The notes beneath the pieces were generated by a model. The model was given only the letters and a program-made list of their open reading frames with translations, had not been told where the DNA came from and made no database searches. Below, piece after piece: positions 1 through 6,832 of a stretch of 11,114 bases of DNA. Within the stretch, counting starts at the first letter, position 1. Every line of letters begins with the position of its first letter. The stretch covers positions 1 to 11,114 of the forward strand of contig JAGVII010000224.1 in NCBI GenBank assembly GCA_020056155.1, in the 5' to 3' direction. Source of the DNA: Afipia sp. (lineage in GTDB: Bacteria; Pseudomonadota; Alphaproteobacteria; Rhizobiales; Xanthobacteraceae). The translations under genes and the position numbers were made by a program.

Positions 1-443
1 CCGATGGTCAGCATCTGCTGTTCGCCGCCGGAGAGCTGCTGCCCGCCGTTGGTTCGACGCGCGTGCAATCGCGGAAACAGCTCGTAGATTTTCTCCAGCG
101 TCCACGCGCGGCGTCCATCGATACCCGGCCGCGCCGCCATCACGAGATTTTCCACCACTGACAACGAGCCGAACACGCCGCGGCCTTCAGGCACCAGCGC
201 CACGCCCGCGCGCGCGATCGCTTCGGGAGCCGCGCGCATGATGTCGCGGCCGTTGAGATTGATCTGGCCGCGCCGCTCAGTGACCAGGCCCATCAATGAT
301 CGCAGCAGCGTGGTCTTGCCCATGCCGTTGCGGCCGAGCAGCGCGATCTGTTCGCCGCGCGCGACCGAGAGCGCCACGCCATGCAGCACCTGGCCTGCGC
401 CGTAGAACGCCTCTAGCTTTTGCACATCGAGTAACGTGCTCAC
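1..443 (-). CDS. livF: Branched-chain/aromatic-acid ABC importer, ATP-binding protein LivF (partial, C-terminus beyond window)
   Basis: This is the second ATPase of a LivFGHMK-type (HAAT) importer and powers uptake of amino or aromatic acids at the cytoplasmic face of the inner membrane. About 147 residues are visible of the roughly 235 usual for the family. The Walker A motif GRNGMGKTT is at residues 37-45. The Q-loop region reads LVPEGRG, typical of LivF. The ABC signature LSGGEQQ lies close to the window edge. Walker B, D-loop and H-loop lie outside the window. I chose the GTG start at 443 because it overlaps the TGA stop of livG in a GTGA arrangement, the usual sign of translational coupling. 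The gene is the last of the minus-strand operon visible here. The family assignment is secure; the substrate is not shown by this subunit. Confidence 0.95.
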   Translation of the reverse strand, partial: MSTLLDVQKLEAFYGAGQVLHGVALSVARGEQIALLGRNGMGKTTLLRSLMGLVTERRGQINLNGRDIMRAAPEAIARAGVALVPEGRGVFGSLSVVENLVMAARPGIDGRRAWTLEKIYELFPRLHARRTNGGQQLSGGEQQMLTI

Positions 444-1219
444 GCGTCCTCCTCCGCGCCGAGATAGGCGAGCCGCACCGCCGGATCGATGCGGACATCC
501 TGCGGCAGCCCGCTGGCGATCACATGGCCGTCCGCCATGACCGTGAGCCGATCCGCCAGTTCGAACACCGCGTCCATGTCGTGCTCGACCACCAGCACCG
601 CGCGGCCCTTCTTCAGCGAGGCGATCAGATCGACCACCTTGCGCGCCTCGGATTGGCCCATGCCCGCCAGCGGCTCATCCAGCAGGATGATGCGCGGCTG
701 CGTCGCCAGCACCATCGCGATTTCAAGCTGACGCTGCTCGCCGTGGGACAGATGTGTCGCGATCATCTGCGCGCGCGCCGCCAGCCCCGCCTGCTCCAGC
801 GCCTCGCTTGTGCCGCGATTGACGTCGGCATCGGACGTCACGTCGCCGAACATTTTTAACGGCGACGCGGCATGCGCCTGCGCCGCCAGCCGCACATTCT
901 CCTGCGCGGTGAATTGCGGGAAGATCGTGGTCTTCTGATACGAACGGCCCAAACCCGCGCGGGCGCGGCGGTCCGGCGCAAGGCGCGTAATATCGTTTTC
1001 ACCCAGCATGATTTCGCCAGCACTCGGCGTCAGATCGCCGGACAACAGATTGATCAGCGTCGATTTTCCCGCCCCGTTCGGTCCGATCACGGCGTGGATT
1101 TCGCCGGTGTGAACGTCGAGCGAAACATCGGAGACGGCGGTGAGGCCGCCGAAATGCTTTCTTAGGCCCACGGCGCGCAAGGCGACGTGCGTGTTGTCAG
1201 TCTTTGCGTTCTCAGCCAT
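440..1219 (-). CDS. livG: Branched-chain/aromatic-acid ABC importer, ATP-binding protein LivG
   Basis: This is the first ATPase of the HAAT importer and pairs with LivF under the LivH/LivM permease. The 259-residue protein is complete. Walker A GPNGAGKST is at residues 46-54, followed by the Q-loop stretch GLGRSYQKTTIF, the signature LSHGEQRQLEIA, Walker B with IILLDEP, and the H-loop VVEHD. The signature has His where most ABC proteins have Gly (LSGGE); this variant is common in LivG. The ATG start is supported by GGGAGG (plus strand 1225-1230) five bases upstream. That Shine-Dalgarno and the start codon lie inside the last codons of livM, an 8-base overlap, so translation of the two genes is probably coupled. 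The stop overlaps the livF start. Confidence 0.96.
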   Translation of the reverse strand: MAENAKTDNTHVALRAVGLRKHFGGLTAVSDVSLDVHTGEIHAVIGPNGAGKSTLINLLSGDLTPSAGEIMLGENDITRLAPDRRARAGLGRSYQKTTIFPQFTAQENVRLAAQAHAASPLKMFGDVTSDADVNRGTSEALEQAGLAARAQMIATHLSHGEQRQLEIAMVLATQPRIILLDEPLAGMGQSEARKVVDLIASLKKGRAVLVVEHDMDAVFELADRLTVMADGHVIASGLPQDVRIDPAVRLAYLGAEEDA

Positions 1220-2324
1220 GGCGGCCTCCCGCTACACCGTCATTGCGAGGAGCGTTTGCGACGAAGCAATCCCCCTCCCTTCCCTCCCCCGCTTGCGGGG
1301 GAGGGTTAGGGTGGGGGCCTCTGGATTGCTTCGCATCGCTCGCAATGACGGGAGAAGATTCTGAGCTTGAATCCTGCGCCTCCGCATTCGACGCCGGAAG
1401 CACCATTTTCAACAGATCGCGCACGCCATTGGGCAACAGCAGCACGATCAGAATCACGACCAGCCCTTCCGCGAGTTTCCAGTGTTCGGTTGTGGCTTTC
1501 AGCACTTCCTCAAGCCCGATCAGCACCAGCGCGCCGACCAGCGGCCCCGCCACCGAGCGCTGACCGCCGATCAGCACCATCACCAATACCGTCGCCGACA
1601 GATGCCAGCCGAGCATCTGCGGCGCGACGAAGCCGAACTGCGCGGCCGCGAAATAACCCGCGATGCCCGCAATCGCGCCAGAGATCACGAACGCCGTCAG
1701 CCGCACGCGAAACACCGGAAAGCCGAGTGCGCGGGCGCGGCGTTCGTTGTCGCGGGCCGCGGCCAGCGCATGACCGAACGGCGAGCGCACGATCATGGTC
1801 AGCAGCGCGATCACCGCCACCAGCGCGGCCAGCACCACGAAGTAATAGGCCAGCGGCTTTTCGAGATCGAGCAGCGTGATGTCGCCCAGCATCATCGACG
1901 GCTTGTTGTAGATGAAGGCGCCGTCGGAGCCGCCGGCGAACTTGCTGTCATGAAAGAAGAAGAACAGCATCTCGCCGAACGCCAGCGTCACCATGATGAA
2001 GTAGATGCCACGGGTGCGCAGCGCCAGCGCGCCGATCACCGCGGCGGCAGCGGCGGATGCCGCCACCGCAAGCGGCAGCGTCCACCACAGCGCCGCCGGA
2101 TCGTATTTCGGCGAGGCCAGCGCCAGCGCATAGCCCGCGATGCCGAAGAACGCCGCGTGGCACAGGCTCACCAGTCCGCCATAGCCGACCACGAGATTGA
2201 GCGACATCGCAAGGATGCCCATGATCAGCGCCTTGCTGAAGAACTGCACATAGTAGGTCGGCACGACGAATGGCAGCGCGACAGCGAGCGCGAGAAGGAT
2301 CGCGGGCACCAGCCACACGCGCAT
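1212..2324 (-). CDS. livM: Branched-chain/aromatic-acid ABC importer, permease LivM with repeat-derived C-terminal tail
   Basis: This inner-membrane permease forms the translocation pore with LivH. The predicted protein has 370 residues. Several hydrophobic helices run from residue 4 to about 298, and the family motif SLNLVVGYGGLVSLCHAAFFG is near residues 41-61. The cytoplasmic coupling segment ALAAARDNERRARALGFPV (about 186-204) contacts the ATPases in this family. I placed the start at 2324, not at the in-frame ATG at 2366. AAGGAG sits nine bases before 2324, whereas the extra 14 residues (MAGTSPAMT...) are just translation of a palindromic repeat. The natural permease seems to end near residue 310-324. 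Residues 326-363 are encoded by a palindromic repeat (1238-1350) and read VIASDAKQS...NAPRNDG. The tail is hydrophilic and unrelated to the permease fold. Confidence 0.93.
   Translation of the reverse strand: MRVWLVPAILLALAVALPFVVPTYYVQFFSKALIMGILAMSLNLVVGYGGLVSLCHAAFFGIAGYALALASPKYDPAALWWTLPLAVAASAAAAAVIGALALRTRGIYFIMVTLAFGEMLFFFFHDSKFAGGSDGAFIYNKPSMMLGDITLLDLEKPLAYYFVVLAALVAVIALLTMIVRSPFGHALAAARDNERRARALGFPVFRVRLTAFVISGAIAGIAGYFAAAQFGFVAPQMLGWHLSATVLVMVLIGGQRSVAGPLVGALVLIGLEEVLKATTEHWKLAEGLVVILIVLLLPNGVRDLLKMVLPASNAEAQDSSSESSPVIASDAKQSRGPHPNPPPQAGEGREGDCFVANAPRNDGVAGGRHG
1238..1350. repeat. Palindromic repeat family A, interrupted in its loop by a second repeat
   Basis: The left arm (1238-1272) begins CGTCATTGCGAGGAGC and ends GAAGCAATCC. 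The right arm (1323-1350) is its imperfect inverse, GGATTGCTTCG...CGCAATGACG. The same arms recur at 3351-3430. Here the loop is expanded by a different GC-rich palindrome. The element lies inside the end of livM and is open in the livM frame. Short dispersed repeats of this kind are common in Bradyrhizobium relatives; mobility cannot be judged from one window. Confidence 0.9.
1282..1305. repeat. GC-rich palindrome nested inside the family A repeat
   Basis: CCCTCCCCC, a GCTTGC loop, and GGGGGAGGG form a perfect 9-bp stem, followed by TTAGGGTGGGGGCC. In the livM frame it encodes PHPNPPPQAGEG, a peptide familiar as translated repeat in alphaproteobacterial genomes. It sits in the loop of the family A palindrome, giving a repeat-in-repeat structure. 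There is no T-run, so it does not look like an intrinsic terminator. Confidence 0.75.
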
Positions 2325-2333
2325 ATGAATCTG

Positions 2334-2339
2334 CTCCTT
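2334..2339 (-). promoter_or_regulatory. Shine-Dalgarno that sets the livM start
   Basis: On the minus strand AAGGAG lies nine bases before the ATG at 2324. The family B repeat begins at the very next base (2340), so the repeat stops exactly where the ribosome-binding site begins. This decides against the longer start at 2366, which lies inside the repeat. Confidence 0.85.
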
Positions 2340-2429
2340 CGTCATCGCCGGGCTCGTCCCGGCCATCCACGTCTTTTGTCCTGTGCAATAAGCAAGACGT
2401 GGATGCCCGCGACAAGCGCGGGCATGACG
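2340..2429. repeat. Palindromic repeat family B (copy 1)
   Basis: The arms are 2340-2375 and 2394-2429, each 36 bases. They share CGTCAT at the outer ends and CATCCACGTCTT next to the loop, and differ at a few middle positions. Each arm also contains a smaller internal inverted repeat (CCGGGCTCGTCCCGG-like). It fills most of the 126-base livH/livM gap. A second copy is at 3446-3531. It may form a strong hairpin in the operon mRNA. Confidence 0.92.
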
Positions 2430-2450
2430 GGTTGAGAGATACGGCTCATG

Positions 2451-3323
2451 CTACACCTCCCGCCGGCCGAGAATGCCGTTCGGACGCCACAGCAACACCG
2501 CCGCCATCAGCACATAGATCAGAACACTCGACACGCTCGGGAAGAACACCTTGCCGAACGTATCGGTGAGGCCGATCAGCAGCGCACCGATTGCCGCGCC
2601 GCCGATCGAGCCGATGCCGCCGAGCACGACCACGACGAAGGAAAGAATAAGCATGCTGTCGCCCATGCCGGGATAGACCGTCGAGATCGGCGCGACGACG
2701 ATGCCCCCAAGCGCCGCAAGCGCAATGCCGACTGCGAACACGTAGCGGTTTACCGTGTCGAAGTTGATGCCGAGCGTGCGCGTCATTTCGCGGTTCTCCG
2801 CACCGGCGCGCACGATCATCCCGATTTTGGTGCGGGTGATGACGAGGAAGATGATGGCCGCGGCCACCAGACAGAACGCGCAGATCGCCAGCCGGTAGAC
2901 CGGATAGGACAGATTGTCCGTGAGCTGGATCGCGCCGCGCAGCCCTTCCGGCGGCAGCACCGAATGCACATCCTTGCCGAACAGCAACTGCCTGACCTCA
3001 TCGATCACAAGGATCAGGCCGAACGAGAGCAGCACCTGCGCCAGATGATCGCGGCCATAGAGCCTGCGGATGAAGACATTCTCCAGCAGAAGCCCCACGA
3101 CGAAGGCGATGGCGACACCGGCGATGACGGCAACCCAGAAGCTGCCGGTGTAGGCCGCAATCCAGTAGGCGAGATAGGCACCCAGCATGTAGAACGCGCC
3201 GTGCGCCAGATTGATGACGCCGAGAATGCCGAACACCAGCGTCAGCCCGCTGGCGACGAGAAACAGGACCGTCCCATACTGAATGGCATTCAGAAGCTGA
3301 ACGCCGAGGGTTACAAGGTCCAT
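2451..3323 (-). CDS. livH: Branched-chain/aromatic-acid ABC importer, permease LivH
   Basis: This is the second inner-membrane permease of the HAAT importer. The 290-residue protein is of normal family length. It is almost wholly hydrophobic, with about eight helices, and carries the LivH hallmark VFGILGVINLAHGAFYMLGAY at residues 30-50. The cytoplasmic coupling segment VRAGAENREMTRTLGIN is at about 171-187, and a glycine-rich GGIGSIGGAAIGALLIG helix at about 235-251. The ATG is preceded by GGGAAG (plus strand 3331-3336) seven bases upstream. Palindromic repeats lie on both sides of the gene, two upstream and one downstream, all between cotranscribed genes. Confidence 0.95.
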   Translation of the reverse strand: MDLVTLGVQLLNAIQYGTVLFLVASGLTLVFGILGVINLAHGAFYMLGAYLAYWIAAYTGSFWVAVIAGVAIAFVVGLLLENVFIRRLYGRDHLAQVLLSFGLILVIDEVRQLLFGKDVHSVLPPEGLRGAIQLTDNLSYPVYRLAICAFCLVAAAIIFLVITRTKIGMIVRAGAENREMTRTLGINFDTVNRYVFAVGIALAALGGIVVAPISTVYPGMGDSMLILSFVVVVLGGIGSIGGAAIGALLIGLTDTFGKVFFPSVSSVLIYVLMAAVLLWRPNGILGRREV

Positions 3324-3350
3324 CGAGATACTTCCCGTCTGAAAAACATT

Positions 3351-3430
3351 GTCATTGCGAGGAGCACTTGCGACGAAGCAATCCAGTTCTTCCTTGTGGC
3401 CATGGATTGCTTCGCTTCGCTCGCAATGAC
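3351..3430. repeat. Palindromic repeat family A (simple copy)
   Basis: The left arm is 3351-3384 (GTCATTGCGAGGAGCACTTG...AATCC) and the right arm is 3404-3430 (GGATTGCTTCG...CGCAATGAC). The loop is about 19 bases with no nested palindrome, so this looks like the plain form of the element at 1238-1350. It lies about 15 bases upstream of the livH Shine-Dalgarno. Confidence 0.9.
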
Positions 3431-3445
3431 GACTTATCTCTCAAC

Positions 3446-3531
3446 CGTCATGGCCGGGTTTGTCCCGGCCATCCACGTCTTGCGCAGCATCATGAAAGGC
3501 GTGGATGCCCGGGACAAGCCCGGGCATGACG
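3446..3531. repeat. Palindromic repeat family B (copy 2)
   Basis: The left arm is 3446-3481 and the right arm about 3497-3531. The sequence matches copy 1 at 2340-2429 in the outer CGTCATG and the inner CATCCACGTCTT portions. Each arm is itself a small hairpin (GGCCGGGTTTGTCCCGGCC and CCCGGGACAAGCCCGGG). It stands in tandem with the family A copy in the 226-base livK/livH gap, which otherwise holds nothing recognisable. Confidence 0.9.
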
Positions 3532-3549
3532 ACTCGAGCCCGTATCCGC

Positions 3550-4749
3550 TTACGTCATCTTGCAGCCGCGTGCGGGATCGTTGACGCTGGCCTGCGCGAT
3601 CGACACCATTTCGTTGCGGCCGTTGCGCACCTCACGCAGATAGATGTTCTGGATCGGGTTGTGCGCCTTGTTGAAACTCAGCGGCCCGCGCGGGGAATCG
3701 ATCTTCGCCGCGCCCATGGCCGCGATCATCTTGTCCTGCGCCTTGGCGTCGCCGCCGGCCGCCGTGAGGCCGATATCGAACAGCGCGGCGGCGTCATAGC
3801 CCTGCACGGCATAGATGTCGCCGTCGTTTCCGGTTTTTGCCTTGAACGCTTTCAGGAAGGCGATGTTGGCCGGATTGTCGAGATTATCGGCATAATGCAG
3901 CGTGGTCTTGATGCCGTTGGCCGCCTCGCCCTGCGCCTGAATGGTGCCGTCGGTGAGGAAACCCGCTCCATACAGCGGAATGGTCTTGTTGAGACCCGCC
4001 GCCGCGTAATCCTTGACGAACTTCACAGCACCACCGCCGGCAAAGAACGAGAACACCGCGTCGGGCTTCAGGGTGGCGATGCGGGTGATGAGCGCCTGGA
4101 ATTCCACTTCGGGGAACGGCAGCGTCAGATCCTCGACGATCTTGCCGCCGGACTTGGTGAAGTTTTCCGAGAACGCGCTGATCATTTCCGCGCCGGCGGT
4201 GTAGCGCCAGGTGATGGTGACGACGTTCTTGACGCCGGCATCGACCAGCACCTTGCCGGCGGGATAGGTGGTCTGCCAGTTCGAGAACGAGGTGCGGAAC
4301 ACGTTCGGCGCGCACAGTGCGCCGGTGGCGTCGTTGGCGCCCGCGTTGGGAATGATGAGCATGGTCTTGGTATCGCGGGCCACCTTGACCATCGCCATGG
4401 CGACGCCGGAATGCACCGTGCCGACCACGACATCGACCTTCTCGCGCCCGACCAGACGGTTCATGTTGTCGGTCGCGGCTTCCGGCTTGGATTCGTCGTC
4501 TACCTTGACGAACGTTACCTCACGGCCGCCGAGTTTGAGGCCCTTCTGCTGATAGTAAAGCTCGAAGCCGTTATCGATGAACTGGCCGAGCTTCGCGAAT
4601 GTGCCGGTATAGGGCAGCATCAGGCCCACCTTCAGCGGCGCATTCTGCGCAATCGCCGGACTGAACAGGCGCGGGGTCACGGCGAGTGTCGCGGCTCCCG
4701 CCGCGCCGGACAGCAGCGTCCGGCGGCTCACCTTCAAAATTCTGGACAT
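3550..4749 (-). CDS. Periplasmic substrate-binding protein of the ABC importer (LivK-like, Peripla_BP_6 family)
   Basis: This protein captures the substrate in the periplasm and hands it to LivHM. It has 399 residues from the ATG at 4749, which has GGGAG six bases upstream; the in-frame ATG at 4797 lacks such a site. The N-terminus is a signal peptide with a twin-arginine pair (S-R-R-T-L-L, residues 8-13), a hydrophobic stretch, and an A-I-A motif ending at residue 34, suggesting Tat export or a Tat-like Sec signal. The mature part starts LKVGLMLPYTGTFAKLG, the usual opening of type I binding proteins of the HAAT class. It also has VVGTVHSGVAMAM and the hinge-like FFAGGGAVKFVKDYAAAGL. It follows the ligase gene by 82 bases. 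Members of this family bind amino acids, amides, or aromatic acids such as coumarate. The ligase neighbour favours an aromatic or other carboxylic acid here, by inference. Confidence 0.93.
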   Translation of the reverse strand: MSRILKVSRRTLLSGAAGAATLAVTPRLFSPAIAQNAPLKVGLMLPYTGTFAKLGQFIDNGFELYYQQKGLKLGGREVTFVKVDDESKPEAATDNMNRLVGREKVDVVVGTVHSGVAMAMVKVARDTKTMLIIPNAGANDATGALCAPNVFRTSFSNWQTTYPAGKVLVDAGVKNVVTITWRYTAGAEMISAFSENFTKSGGKIVEDLTLPFPEVEFQALITRIATLKPDAVFSFFAGGGAVKFVKDYAAAGLNKTIPLYGAGFLTDGTIQAQGEAANGIKTTLHYADNLDNPANIAFLKAFKAKTGNDGDIYAVQGYDAAALFDIGLTAAGGDAKAQDKMIAAMGAAKIDSPRGPLSFNKAHNPIQNIYLREVRNGRNEMVSIAQASVNDPARGCKMT

Positions 4750-4831
4750 AGACGTCTCCCTCTCGTTTTTATGCTTGAATCCGATTGCAGCACGCATGGC
4801 CTGCCGGTTTCAAGATCAACGTGTGCGGCTG

Positions 4832-6691
4832 TCACGCCGGACATCCGATCCAGTCGCCGCATCCGTCGTCGTCGAGCCGTGCGAGGTCTGAAGCGCGCCG
4901 CGACAGTACCGCACGCTGGTTGATGTAGCCCTTGTCGGTGATCTCGCCGCCGTCCACCGAGGGCAGATCCGCCAGCAGCAGCGCGCGGGTGGCGAAGCTT
5001 GAGGAGCCGCCGCCCTTCGCCTTCAGGCGCGCGAGTCCTTGCGCCACCGCCTCGCGGACAACCGGCGCGCGCAGCACCTCGGCAACATCGGCGTCGGGCA
5101 GCTTGGCCCGCGCGCGGCAGGCCGGAATGTTCGGAAACACCAGAAAGCGGACGTCGTCCTTGTCATGGCCGGCGACCACGATGTCCTGCGCCAGCGGTGC
5201 GAGCGCGGCGATACCGGCGATGCGCAGCGTGCCGACGCTGACCCAGGTGCCTGACGTGAGCTTGAAATCCTCGGCAACGCGGCCGTCGAAAAACAGGCCG
5301 AGTTCGGGACGCGCGGCATCCGCGAAGGTCATCGCGTCGCCCATCAGATAGAAACCGTCGGCATCGAACGCCTTCGCGGTCTGCTCCGGCGCTTTCCAGT
5401 AGCCCGGCGTGACGTTCGGGCCGCGCACCCGCGCCTCGAGTTTGTCGCCTGTCGGCACCAGCTTGATCTCGGTGCCGGGAATCGGGACGCCGATATTGCC
5501 CGAACGCTGTGCCTGGAAATGACAGTCCGTCGCCAGCGGCGCGGTCTCGGTCGAGCCCCACGACGACACCATCGGCACGGCATGGCCGACGGTCGCAATC
5601 GACAACGCCTCCAGCGCCTCCCAGAGATTCTGCGGCAGCGCCGCGCCCGCATAGAACAGCAGCTTCACCTGAGAGAAGAAGCGCCGGCGCAGATCGTCGT
5701 CCTCGCGCAACGCTGCGATCAGCATATCGTAGCCGCGCGGCACGTTGAAATACACCGTCGGAATCACGTCGCGCAGATTGGCGAGCGACAGCGCGAACAG
5801 GCCGGGCGCCGGCTTGCCGCTGTCGATATAGAGCGTGCCGCCGTTGCGCAGCACGCAGTTGAAATTGTGATTGGCGCCGAACGTATGGCTCCACGGCAGC
5901 CAGTCGAGGGTGGTGAGGTTGGGTTCGCCAAGAAACGGCCAGGTCTGGATTTTCGCGGCCTGGTTCGAGGTCAGCATGCGCTGGGTGTTGATGACGGCCT
6001 TCGGCGTGCCGGTCGAACCGGACGTGAACAGAAACTTCGCGATGGTGTCATGACCGACAGCGGCGAAGGCACGCGCGACCTCCAGCGTCTCCGCGGCGGC
6101 CGTCAACGACGAGAATGAAATCACGTCGTCGAAGCCGTCCGGATCGCCGGCGACGACGATCGCCGTGTGCAGCGGCGCGATGGCGTTCAGCGCGGGGGCG
6201 AACATCTTTGCGCTGGAGACATAGATCGCGCCGGGATCGAGCAGCGCGATCATGCTTTTCAGCTTGTCGAAATCCTTCGACACCAGCGAATAGGCCGGCG
6301 AGACCGGCGCCGCCGGCACGCCGACATGCATCGCCGCCAGCATGAACACGGCATGGTCGATCGAATTGTCTGACAGGATCGCAAGCGGGCGATCCGCGCT
6401 CATGCCCTGCGCCAGAATCCATGCCCCCGCGGCGCGCACCCGCCGCAACGCTTCGCGATAGGTCAGCTTGGTCCACGGCGCGTCGACGCTGCTGCGCTCT
6501 GCAAGGAAAACCGTATCGGGCGTGTCGCGCGCCCATTGCTCCAGCCAGTCGCCGACACAGCGCGCGAACGGCTGCAACGGCGCCGTCGATTTCAGCCATA
6601 TGCTTCCGTCAGGTTTGCGCTCGGCCACAATATCCGGTGCGGCGAACAACGCCCGCGCGCTGGCCTGACGATGAGCGGTCGCCGCCGTCAT
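4832..6691 (-). CDS. Acyl-CoA ligase of the feruloyl-CoA synthase type (AMP-binding family)
   Basis: An ATP-dependent acid:CoA ligase of the ANL superfamily: it adenylates a carboxylic acid and transfers it to CoA. The protein has 619 residues from the ATG at 6691. Motifs in order are the P-loop FTSGSTGTPK (222-231), LPWSHTFGANHNFN (265-278), WGSTET (378-383), GDAM (451-454), and FDGRVAEDFKLTSGTWVS (468-485). The last of these replaces the usual R-x-K hinge and is characteristic of feruloyl-CoA synthase relatives. Near the end, GGEITDKGYINQR carries the likely catalytic lysine K587. The chosen start has no Shine-Dalgarno of its own but overlaps the stop of a short upstream ORF. The gene heads the ABC importer operon, so ligase and importer probably share a substrate. 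Ferulate or coumarate is only a family-based guess, since no hydratase/aldolase gene is in view. Confidence 0.85.
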   Translation of the reverse strand: MTAATAHRQASARALFAAPDIVAERKPDGSIWLKSTAPLQPFARCVGDWLEQWARDTPDTVFLAERSSVDAPWTKLTYREALRRVRAAGAWILAQGMSADRPLAILSDNSIDHAVFMLAAMHVGVPAAPVSPAYSLVSKDFDKLKSMIALLDPGAIYVSSAKMFAPALNAIAPLHTAIVVAGDPDGFDDVISFSSLTAAAETLEVARAFAAVGHDTIAKFLFTSGSTGTPKAVINTQRMLTSNQAAKIQTWPFLGEPNLTTLDWLPWSHTFGANHNFNCVLRNGGTLYIDSGKPAPGLFALSLANLRDVIPTVYFNVPRGYDMLIAALREDDDLRRRFFSQVKLLFYAGAALPQNLWEALEALSIATVGHAVPMVSSWGSTETAPLATDCHFQAQRSGNIGVPIPGTEIKLVPTGDKLEARVRGPNVTPGYWKAPEQTAKAFDADGFYLMGDAMTFADAARPELGLFFDGRVAEDFKLTSGTWVSVGTLRIAGIAALAPLAQDIVVAGHDKDDVRFLVFPNIPACRARAKLPDADVAEVLRAPVVREAVAQGLARLKAKGGGSSSFATRALLLADLPSVDGGEITDKGYINQRAVLSRRASDLARLDDDGCGDWIGCPA

Positions 6692-6744
6692 GGCCGCGCA
6701 CCAGCCAGCATTTCTTCCGCCGCAGGTTCTGCGAACGCAGGCAT
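6688..6744 (-). CDS. Possible 18-codon leader ORF translationally coupled to the acyl-CoA ligase
   Basis: The ORF encodes MPAFAEPAAEEMLAGARP. Its ATG is preceded by a very strong purine-rich site, GAGGGGAGGG (plus strand 6751-6760), six bases upstream. Its TGA overlaps the ligase ATG as ATGA. The ligase start itself has no visible Shine-Dalgarno, so ribosomes loaded here could reinitiate on the ligase. No family is recognised. Alternatively, a one-base indel may have separated the true ligase N-terminus from its body, in which case this is the displaced start of the ligase. Confidence 0.45.
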   Translation of the reverse strand: MPAFAEPAAEEMLAGARP

Positions 6745-6780
6745 CGGCTTCCCTCCCCTCGGAGACTGCATCCATAGAAT

Positions 6781-6795
6781 AATAATGCAGTTATT
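6781..6795. promoter_or_regulatory. Inverted repeat AATAA-TGCAG-TTATT, candidate second operator of the ligase operon
   Basis: AATAATGCAGTTATT is a perfect 5-bp inverted repeat around TGCAG. It shares ATAATGCAG with the site at 6824-6832, exactly 42 bases apart, about four helical turns. It lies downstream of the predicted ligase transcription start. Cooperative binding of one regulator to both sites is plausible but inferred. Confidence 0.45.
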
Positions 6796-6814
6796 GCTGT
6801 CGCTCTTCGGCGAC

Positions 6815-6832
6815 TAATGCAATATAATGCAG
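6815..6832. promoter_or_regulatory. TGCA-N6-TGCA palindrome overlapping the ligase -10, candidate repressor operator
   Basis: TAATGCAATATAATGCAG contains two TAATGCA heptamers ten bases apart. Read as TGCAATATAATGCA (6818-6831), it is a near-perfect palindrome with one mismatched pair. The AT-rich motif stands out in otherwise GC-rich DNA and coincides with the predicted -10 of the minus-strand promoter, as expected for a repressor such as a MarR-type regulator. No regulator gene is in the window. Confidence 0.55.

Noticed and set aside
2325..2366. Upstream LivM start giving MAGTSPAMTKEQIH
   Set aside because: These codons are translation of the family B repeat. A good Shine-Dalgarno precedes the ATG at 2324.
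3351..3531. Repeat cluster as a CRISPR array or an intrinsic terminator
   Set aside because: There are two different palindrome families, not regularly spaced identical repeats. The hairpins lack T-runs and lie between genes that belong to one transporter.
3505..4923. 472-codon plus-strand open frame opposite the binding-protein gene
   Set aside because: It lies wholly antisense to a clear Peripla_BP_6 protein, is His/Arg/Asp-rich without family motifs, and is explained by GC-rich third positions. The long plus-strand frames at 1482-2435 and 2448-3584 are the same artefact.
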